Source: Halomonas chromatireducens
Lineage (GTDB): Bacteria > Pseudomonadota > Gammaproteobacteria > Pseudomonadales > Halomonadaceae
Assembly (NCBI RefSeq): GCF_001545155.1
Contig: NZ_CP014226.1
Span: 3,057,918-3,121,917 of the forward strand
Reading direction: 5' to 3'
DNA: 64,000 nucleotides
Positions 57,823 to 64,000 of this stretch are shown here, piece by piece. The position numbers and the translations under genes were made by a program. Position 1 is the first letter of the stretch; each line of letters starts with the position of its first letter. The notes below the pieces were generated by a model. The model made no database searches. It was not told the DNA's origin and saw nothing but the letters and a program-made list of their open reading frames with translations.

Positions 57823-60800
57823 TTACTCGGGGCGCCTGCGGGATTCGTCGAGCAGGCTGCCCAGGCTCGCCGCCTTGGGCTTGACCAGCCAGAAATGACG
57901 CACGTAGTCGCTGAAATCGTCGAGTATCTCGTGCCCCCGGGCAGACCCCGTCTCGGCAACGAACTCCTCGATGATTTCCCGCAGGTGACGCCGATAGGCC
58001 TCCATGGCCTCGGTATTGACGCGGTGGATCTCCACCAGCTCATGGTTGTAACGGTCGACGAAGGAGCGATCCTCGTCGAGCACGTAGGCGAAACCGCCGG
58101 TCATGCCGGCACCAAAGTTGACGCCGGTCTCTCCCAGCACGCAGATCAGACCGCCGGTCATATATTCGCAGCAGTGGTCGCCGGCCCCCTCGATCACCGC
58201 ATGAGCGCCGGAGTTGCGCACGGCGAAGCGCTCGCCGGCCGTACCCGCGGCGAACAGCCTGCCGCCGGTCGCCCCGTACAGGCAGGTGTTACCGATAATC
58301 GCGGTCTCGTGACTGGCGAAGCGGCTGCCCTTCGGCGGGGTGATCACCACCTTGCCACCGTTCATGCCCTTGCCCACGTAGTCGTTGGCATCGCCTTCCA
58401 GGTAGAGGTGAAGGCCTCGTGCATTCCAAACGCCGAAGCTTTGCCCGGCCACACCCTCGAAGCGCAGCGTGATCGGGGCGTCCTCGAGCCCGGCCTCGCC
58501 GTAGCGCTTGGCCACCGCGCCGGAGGAGAGCGCCGGCACCGAGCGGTCGCAGTTGGTGATGGTGAATTCGAACTCGCCGCCGCTCTTGTCGGCGATGGCC
58601 TGATCGATGGCGCCGAGTACCTCCTGGTTCTTGACACCCGGATCATGGGGTACGTTGCGGCTCACCTGGCAATACTGCGGTGCATCTGACGGCACGAAGT
58701 CATTGGTCAGCAGGGGGCTCAGGTCTAGCTTGCGCTGGGAGGCGGTCGCGCCTTCAAGGACCTCGAGCAGATCGGTGCGGCCGATCAGGTCGGTCAGCCT
58801 GCGCACACCCAGCATTGCCAGCAGCTCACGCACTTCATCGGCGATGAAGCGGAAGTAGTTCTTGACCATGTCCACGGTGCCGCGGAAGTGCTCGTCACGC
58901 AGGTACTGGTGTTGGGTAGCGACACCGGTGGCACAGTTGTTGAGGTGGCAGATACGCAGGTACTTGCAGCCCAGCGCCACCATGGGCGCCGTACCGAAGC
59001 CGAAGCTCTCGGCGCCGAGAATGGCCGCCTTGACCACGTCGAGACCGGTCTTGAGGCCGCCGTCTGTCTGCAGGCGGATCTTGTCGCGCAAGCCGTTGAT
59101 GCGCAGCGCCTGATGCACCTCCGGCAGGCCCAGCTCCCAAGGAGAGCCGGCGTGCTTGATCGAGGTAAGCGGGCTCGCCGCGGTACCGCCGTCGTAGCCG
59201 GAGACGGTGATCAGGTCGGCGTAGGCCTTGGCCACGCCGGTGGCGATGGTGCCGATGCCGGGCTCGGAGACCAGCTTGACCGACACCTGGGCCTCAGGAT
59301 TGACCTGCTTGAGGTCGAAGATCAGCTGCGCCAGGTCCTCGATGGAGTAGATATCATGGTGCGGCGGCGGCGAAATCAGGGTCACGCCAGGCACCGAGTA
59401 GCGCAGCCGGGCGATCAGGTCGTTGACCTTTCCACCGGGCAGCTGGCCGCCCTCGCCGGGCTTGGCACCCTGTGCCACCTTGATCTGCAGTACGTCGGCG
59501 TTGACCAGGTAGGCCGGAGTCACGCCGAAGCGACCGGAAGCGATCTGCTTGATCTTGGAGCTGCGAATGGTGCCGTAGCGCGCGGGATCCTCCCCGCCCT
59601 CGCCGGAGTTCGAGCGTCCACCGGCCTCGTTCATGGCCTGGGCCAGGGCCTCGTGGGCCTCGGGCGATAGTGCCCCCAGCGACATGCCGGCGCTGTCGAA
59701 GCGCGGGATCAGTTCTTCGACCGTTTCCACCTCCTCCAGTGAAAGCGGGGATTCGGACGGCTTGAGTTTGAGCAAGTCACGCAGGGTGGCGGGCTCGCGC
59801 TCGTTGACCAACGCGGCGAATTTCTTCCACTTGGCGTAGTCGCCCTCCTGCACGGCCTCCTGCAGCGCCTTGATCACGTCCGGGTTGTAGGCGTGATACT
59901 CGTGGTCGTGTACATACTTCATCAGGCCGCCCTGGGAGATGCCCTTGCGCGGCGTCCAGGCGTCCCGGGCCAGCAGCTCCTGCTGCAGCTGTAGCTCGGC
60001 GAAACCGGCACCTTCGATACGCGATGCCATGCCGCTGAAGCAGAGGTCCATCCCCTCGGAGTGCACCCCCACCGCCTCGAACAGCTGAGAGCCACGATAG
60101 GAGGCCAGGGTCGAGATCCCCATCTTGGAAAGAATCTTGTAGAGACCCTTCTGCATCCCCTTGCGATAGTTCTCGCGGGCGTCAGCCGGGCTGCCGGTGA
60201 GCTCGCCGGTACGGTGCATGTCCGCCATGACCTGATAGGCCAACCACGGGAAGACCGCAGTGGCACCCACGCCGAAGAGCACCGCCATCTGGTGAGCATC
60301 CCGGGCATAGCCGGTCTCGACCACGATGTTGGCCCTTGGGCGCAGTGCCAGCTTGCCCAGGTGGTGATGCACGGCGCCGACCGCCAGTGCCGCATGGATC
60401 GGCAACTGCCCCTTTTCCAGGTTGGCATCCGACAGCACCAGGATCACCTTGCCGTCATGCACCGCGGCTTCGGCCTGACGGCACAGCTCGACGAGCGCCG
60501 CCTTGAGCCCGACCTGCTCGGGATCGTAGCCCAGCGAGAGAGCATGACTGGCGAAGGTCGGATCATCCTGCTCGAGCAGCGCGGTGAACTTGCGCGGTGA
60601 CAGCACCGGGGTTGTGAGGATGATACGGTGCGCATGCTCCGGCGTGGCCTTGAAGACGTTGAGCTCCGGGCCGATGCAGGTTTCCAGCGACATCACGATC
60701 GCTTCACGCAGCGGGTCGATGGCCGGATTGGTGACCTGCGCGAACTTCTGGCGGAAATAGTCGGTCAGTAGCCGATGCTTTCGTGAAAGCACCGCCATGG

Positions 60801-62274
60801 GCGTGTCGTCGCCCATGGAGCCCACTGCCTCCTGGCCGCTCTCCGCCAGCGGACGCAGCACCTGGTCACGCTCCTCGAAGCTGACCTGAAACATCTTCTG
60901 CCAGGTATTGACCGCCTGCTGGTCCATGTTCTGGAAGCTGGCAAGCTCGGTCAACGCCGACTCCAGGTAGTGCGCTTCCTCTTTCAACCAGCGCTTGTAG
61001 GGGTAGGCCGACTTCAGTCGCTCATCGATATCGCTGGTATGCAGCACTTCGCCGGTCTGGGTGTCCACGGCGAGTATCTGTCCCGGACCCACGCGCCCCT
61101 TGGCGACGACGTCTTCCGGCTTGTAGCCGTAGGTACCGATCTCGGAGGCGAGTGTGATATAGCCATTCTTGGTAATCACCCAGCGCGCCGGGCGCAACCC
61201 GTTGCGATCGAGCATGCAGACCGCCTGGCGGCCATCGGTCATCACCACGCCGGCGGGGCCGTCCCATGGCTCCATGTGCATGGAGTTGTACTCGTAGAAG
61301 GCACGCAGCTCACCGCCCATGGTCTCCACGTTCTGCCACGCCGGCGGCACCATCATGCGCACCGCCCGGTGCAGCTCCATGCCACCCATCAGCAGTACCT
61401 CGAGCATGTTGTCCATGCTCGATGAGTCGGAGCCGACGGTATTGACGATCTCGTCCAGCTCCGCGATGTCGGGCAGGCGCTCGTTGACGAAATTCTCCTT
61501 CCGCGAATTGGCCCAGCCGCGGTTGGCCTCGATGGTGTTTATTTCGCCATTGTGGGCCAGCATGCGGAACGGCTGCGCCAGCGGCCAGCGCGGCGCCGTG
61601 TTGGTCGAGAAGCGCTGATGGAAGACGCAGATGGCCGTTTCCAGCCGCTCGTCCCCGAGATCATGGTAGAAGGCCGGCAGGTCCACCGGCATAACCAGTC
61701 CCTTGTAGGAAACCACCTCGGCGGAGAGCGAACAGACGTAGAAATCTTCCTCGTCGCGCAGCATCTGCTCGGCACGACGACGCGCCATGAACAGGTCGAC
61801 GTCGAAGCGTTCCGGATCGCTCAGCTTGCCGGGCTCGACAAACAGGTGGCGGATGCGTGGCAGGCAAGCCAGCGCCATGGGGCCGCAGAATGAGGGATCT
61901 ACCGGCACGTCGCGCCAGCCCCGTATGACCAGGCCGCAGGCGCGCAGCTCCCCCTCGAGGATCCCGCGAGCACGCGCCTCCTTGGCATCATCGTCGGGGA
62001 GAAAGATCGCGCCGACGGCAAAGCGCTCGCCCAGGGTGACGTCAAGCGTCTCTGCTGCCACTTCACGCATGAAGGCGCCTGGCATCTTCAGCAGCAAGCC
62101 ACAGCCATCGCCGGTCTTGCCATCGGCAGCGATGCCGCCGCGATGCGTCATGCAGGTCAGCGACTCGATGGCAGTCCGGAGCAGGTCATGGCTGGCCTGT
62201 CCTTCCATATGGGCGATCAGGCCGAAGCCACAGTTATCGCGAAATTCACCGGGGTGATGAAGGCCTCTGTTCAT
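57823..62274 (-). CDS. gltB: Glutamate synthase [NADPH] large chain
   Basis: 1483 residues. A 14-residue propeptide precedes the glutaminase nucleophile Cys15 ([13 protein letters not shown]). Domains in order: Ntn glutaminase (to about 430), central domain, FMN synthase domain with the 3Fe-4S cysteines in [19 protein letters not shown] near 1100, and C-terminal beta-helix with repeated GGxxx motifs ([14 protein letters not shown]). Makes two glutamates from glutamine and 2-oxoglutarate. Start overlies GAGG eight bases upstream. Confidence 0.97.
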   Translation of the reverse strand: MNRGLHHPGEFRDNCGFGLIAHMEGQASHDLLRTAIESLTCMTHRGGIAADGKTGDGCGLLLKMPGAFMREVAAETLDVTLGERFAVGAIFLPDDDAKEARARGILEGELRACGLVIRGWRDVPVDPSFCGPMALACLPRIRHLFVEPGKLSDPERFDVDLFMARRRAEQMLRDEEDFYVCSLSAEVVSYKGLVMPVDLPAFYHDLGDERLETAICVFHQRFSTNTAPRWPLAQPFRMLAHNGEINTIEANRGWANSRKENFVNERLPDIAELDEIVNTVGSDSSSMDNMLEVLLMGGMELHRAVRMMVPPAWQNVETMGGELRAFYEYNSMHMEPWDGPAGVVMTDGRQAVCMLDRNGLRPARWVITKNGYITLASEIGTYGYKPEDVVAKGRVGPGQILAVDTQTGEVLHTSDIDERLKSAYPYKRWLKEEAHYLESALTELASFQNMDQQAVNTWQKMFQVSFEERDQVLRPLAESGQEAVGSMGDDTPMAVLSRKHRLLTDYFRQKFAQVTNPAIDPLREAIVMSLETCIGPELNVFKATPEHAHRIILTTPVLSPRKFTALLEQDDPTFASHALSLGYDPEQVGLKAALVELCRQAEAAVHDGKVILVLSDANLEKGQLPIHAALAVGAVHHHLGKLALRPRANIVVETGYARDAHQMAVLFGVGATAVFPWLAYQVMADMHRTGELTGSPADARENYRKGMQKGLYKILSKMGISTLASYRGSQLFEAVGVHSEGMDLCFSGMASRIEGAGFAELQLQQELLARDAWTPRKGISQGGLMKYVHDHEYHAYNPDVIKALQEAVQEGDYAKWKKFAALVNEREPATLRDLLKLKPSESPLSLEEVETVEELIPRFDSAGMSLGALSPEAHEALAQAMNEAGGRSNSGEGGEDPARYGTIRSSKIKQIASGRFGVTPAYLVNADVLQIKVAQGAKPGEGGQLPGGKVNDLIARLRYSVPGVTLISPPPHHDIYSIEDLAQLIFDLKQVNPEAQVSVKLVSEPGIGTIATGVAKAYADLITVSGYDGGTAASPLTSIKHAGSPWELGLPEVHQALRINGLRDKIRLQTDGGLKTGLDVVKAAILGAESFGFGTAPMVALGCKYLRICHLNNCATGVATQHQYLRDEHFRGTVDMVKNYFRFIADEVRELLAMLGVRRLTDLIGRTDLLEVLEGATASQRKLDLSPLLTNDFVPSDAPQYCQVSRNVPHDPGVKNQEVLGAIDQAIADKSGGEFEFTITNCDRSVPALSSGAVAKRYGEAGLEDAPITLRFEGVAGQSFGVWNARGLHLYLEGDANDYVGKGMNGGKVVITPPKGSRFASHETAIIGNTCLYGATGGRLFAAGTAGERFAVRNSGAHAVIEGAGDHCCEYMTGGLICVLGETGVNFGAGMTGGFAYVLDEDRSFVDRYNHELVEIHRVNTEAMEAYRRHLREIIEEFVAETGSARGHEILDDFSDYVRHFWLVKPKAASLGSLLDESRRRPE

Positions 62275-62751
62275 GGGCGTGCCTCAAAAAAAGACTATTG
62301 ACTCAGCAGCAGATAATTTATATTCTATTATGTTTTTTATTTGTATCTATTAAAAAATCGACGCGCTGCTGCCGTGAGAAAAAGGACGCCCAGCATAGAC
62401 ACCCCAAGGCATTACGCGCAATTCCACCCCTCTCCGCGCCTCATGAAAACTCCCGCCAAATCCGCAACTTGCCTAATCAATCCCCAAGAAAACATCCTGT
62501 AGTTCAATAACTTGCACTCGCCATAAACGATTTTCAAACGGCATGAGCCCATGATTTAGACTTTAGTCTAATATGGCCATTTTCTCCCATACCGATACGG
62601 CATGAGGCATGCAAATTTATCGGCTCGGTGCATAACCGCCAGTCCACAAAAAAACGACCCCCGTCGCTGACGGGGGTCGCCGTACTCAAAACCTGCGGAT
62701 TGTTGCGTCTTTATGCCGGCTGGAGGAGCAGGCCGGCATGTCCCCGGGCAG
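62275..62751. other. Intergenic region upstream of gltB
   Basis: 477 bases without a supported gene. 62290-62360 is markedly AT-rich and probably holds the gltB promoter on the minus strand. TTAGACT-TT-AGTCTAA at 62556-62571 is a perfect palindrome about 285 bases upstream of gltB, a candidate operator. The 3' part contains the aroB terminator and a small ATGCCGGC/GCCGGCAT hairpin near 62712-62737. Confidence 0.6.
62648..62680 (-). terminator. Intrinsic terminator after aroB
   Basis: Perfect 11-base stem CGACCCCCGTC / GACGGGGGTCG with loop GCT; on the minus strand it is followed by TTTTTTT. It separates aroKB from gltBD. Confidence 0.93.
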
Positions 62752-63864
62752 TCAGCGGCGGGGAAAGGAAGCCAGCAGTTCCGTCAGCAAACCAGACGGG
62801 GTCTCGTCATGGAGACAGGCGTCACCCAGGCCACGCAGAAGGATCAGGCGCAGGCGGCTGTCGACGTTCTTCTTGTCGAGCCGCATGCGATCGAGAAAGT
62901 CCTCGGCCGTCATGTCGGCAGGCGCCAGCAGCGGCAGGCCGGCAGCCTCGATAATGGCGGCGGTACGCGCTACCTCCGCCACGGAGAGCCAGCCGAGGCG
63001 CTGCGACAGCTCGGCCGCCATCAGCATGCCGACACCCACCGCCTCGCCATGAAGCCAGTTGCCGTAGCCCTGGTGCGCCTCGATGGCATGGCCGAAGGTG
63101 TGGCCCAGATTGAGCAGGGCACGAACCCCCTGCTCGGTCTCGTCCTCGGCGACTATCTCCGCCTTGATCGTGCAGCTGCGCTCGATGGCCTGGGTCAGCG
63201 CTGACGCATCCAGGTCACGCAGCGCCGTCATGTTCTCTTCAAGCCAGCCCAGGAAGCCGACATCACGGATAAGACCGTACTTGATCACCTCGGCCAGGCC
63301 CGCCGACAGCTCCCGCGACGGCAGGGTCAGCAGGGTGTCGGTGTCGATCAGCACCGCCTGCGGCTGCCAGAAGGCGCCGATCATGTTCTTGCCACGCGGA
63401 TGGTTGACGCCGGTCTTGCCGCCCACCGAGGAGTCGACCTGGGAAAGCAGGGTGGTCGGCACCTGGATGAAGGCCACCCCACGCTGGTAGCAGGCCGCCG
63501 CGAAGCCGACCATATCGCCGATCACTCCCCCGCCCAGGGCAATCAAGGTACAGCGGCGATTGAATCCCGCCGCCAGCAGGGCATCCCAGATCCTACTCAC
63601 GCTTTCCAGCGTCTTGGTCGCCTCCCCATCGGGCAACACCAGCTCCTCCACCTCGAGCCCTTCGGGAAGCCCTTGGCGACAGCGTGCCAGATAGCGGGGC
63701 GCCACCGTCTCGTTGGTCACGATCATCACCTGACGCCCGGCGAGATAGGGCGACAGCCAGGTGGCATCGCCCAGCAGGCCGGGGCCGATATGGATGGGGT
63801 AGCTGCGCTCGCCCAGCGCGACCTGGAGGCTGCGCTGGGGGGCGGGGGATTGCGTCAGGGTCAT
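62752..63864 (-). CDS. aroB: 3-dehydroquinate synthase
   Basis: 370 residues. NAD-binding segment [13 protein letters not shown] near 77, [21 protein letters not shown] near 110-130, [21 protein letters not shown] near 137-157 and metal-ligand histidines in [11 protein letters not shown] near 257-267. Second step of the shikimate pathway. Six bases after aroK. Confidence 0.96.
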   Translation of the reverse strand: MTLTQSPAPQRSLQVALGERSYPIHIGPGLLGDATWLSPYLAGRQVMIVTNETVAPRYLARCRQGLPEGLEVEELVLPDGEATKTLESVSRIWDALLAAGFNRRCTLIALGGGVIGDMVGFAAACYQRGVAFIQVPTTLLSQVDSSVGGKTGVNHPRGKNMIGAFWQPQAVLIDTDTLLTLPSRELSAGLAEVIKYGLIRDVGFLGWLEENMTALRDLDASALTQAIERSCTIKAEIVAEDETEQGVRALLNLGHTFGHAIEAHQGYGNWLHGEAVGVGMLMAAELSQRLGWLSVAEVARTAAIIEAAGLPLLAPADMTAEDFLDRMRLDKKNVDSRLRLILLRGLGDACLHDETPSGLLTELLASFPRR

Positions 63865-63870
63865 GGGGGA

Positions 63871-64000
63871 TCAGGCCTTGGCTTGAAGGGGATCGACCAG
63901 CCGCTGGATGCGACGCACGATCTCGTTGACCACGGCGCGAGGGCTGCGCCGGTCGGTACGTACCACGACATCGGCGGTAGCGCGGTAGAGCGGGTCTCTC
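63871..64000 (-). CDS. aroK: Shikimate kinase, C-terminal part (runs off the window)
   Basis: The last 42 codons read [20 protein letters not shown] then [14 protein letters not shown], the C-terminus of AroK with the RDPLYR substrate-lid Arg and the ADVVV-T motif. The 5' part lies beyond 64000. Directly upstream of aroB in the usual aroKB arrangement. Confidence 0.92.
   Translation of the reverse strand, partial: RDPLYRATADVVVRTDRRSPRAVVNEIVRRIQRLVDPLQAKA

Overview
The window looks like chromosomal DNA of a GC-rich gammaproteobacterium, most likely a Halomonas-type member of the Oceanospirillales. This is inferred from the strongly acidic proteins, the csrA-lysC-alaS order next to tRNA-Ser/tRNA-Arg genes, a CsrB/RsmZ-like RNA beside fdxA, TTT carboxylate transporters and a sodium-pumping oxaloacetate decarboxylase. 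No phage, insertion sequence with transposase, or CRISPR array was found.

Layout. 1-6130 (minus): cytochrome c maturation operon ccmABCDEFGH; ccmI breaks off after about 25 codons and runs into an unrelated glutamine amidotransferase fragment. 6251-7416 (plus): an SOS-box-controlled, HTH-less LexA/UmuD-like peptidase and a YigZ-type protein. 7430-26607: an accessory catabolic region. It holds two paralogous gntR-chrA-chrA modules, a tctCBA carboxylate transporter, gamma-glutamyltransferase, a haem-oxygenase-like diiron enzyme, aldehyde dehydrogenase, a GlcG/HbpS protein, a ferredoxin reductase and two ferredoxins, aspartate dehydrogenase, a creatininase-family hydrolase, a third GntR regulator and an unclassified permease. 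Five copies of the palindrome GGTATACC sit in its intergenic spaces and look like a shared GntR operator. 26736-30228 (minus): oadGAB. 30378-33863: dusC, two tRNA-Arg, tRNA-Ser, csrA, lysC.

35.77-48.2 kb is structurally abnormal. alaS (minus) lacks its first third and is joined head-on to a 3'-truncated pepA; after lptF-lptG-RDD, bfd-bfr, a sigma-54-type ABC transporter operon, DUF1653, tcdA, truC and glutamate dehydrogenase, a 5'-truncated PPC-repeat gene is joined to the first 40 codons of cinA, followed by mutS. The usual order mutS-cinA-recA-recX-alaS-lysC-csrA means that a ~12.4 kb unrelated block occupies the place of the end of cinA, recA, recX and the start of alaS. Because alaS is essential, a chimeric assembly join (or a rearrangement with intact copies elsewhere) must be considered first.

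48.5-64 kb: mutS, a small inverted-repeat element abutting its stop codon, fdxA, the CsrB/RsmZ-like RNA, eno-kdsA-pyrG, a second inverted-repeat element, gltD-gltB and aroB-aroK (aroK runs off the window).

A working model for the accessory region: a carboxylated, possibly amine-containing compound enters through TctCBA or the other permeases, is attacked by the diiron enzyme fed with electrons by the reductase/ferredoxins, is processed by GGT/ALDH/creatininase, and may leave as aspartate/oxaloacetate, which AspDH and the Oad pump could convert to pyruvate. The substrate is not known.
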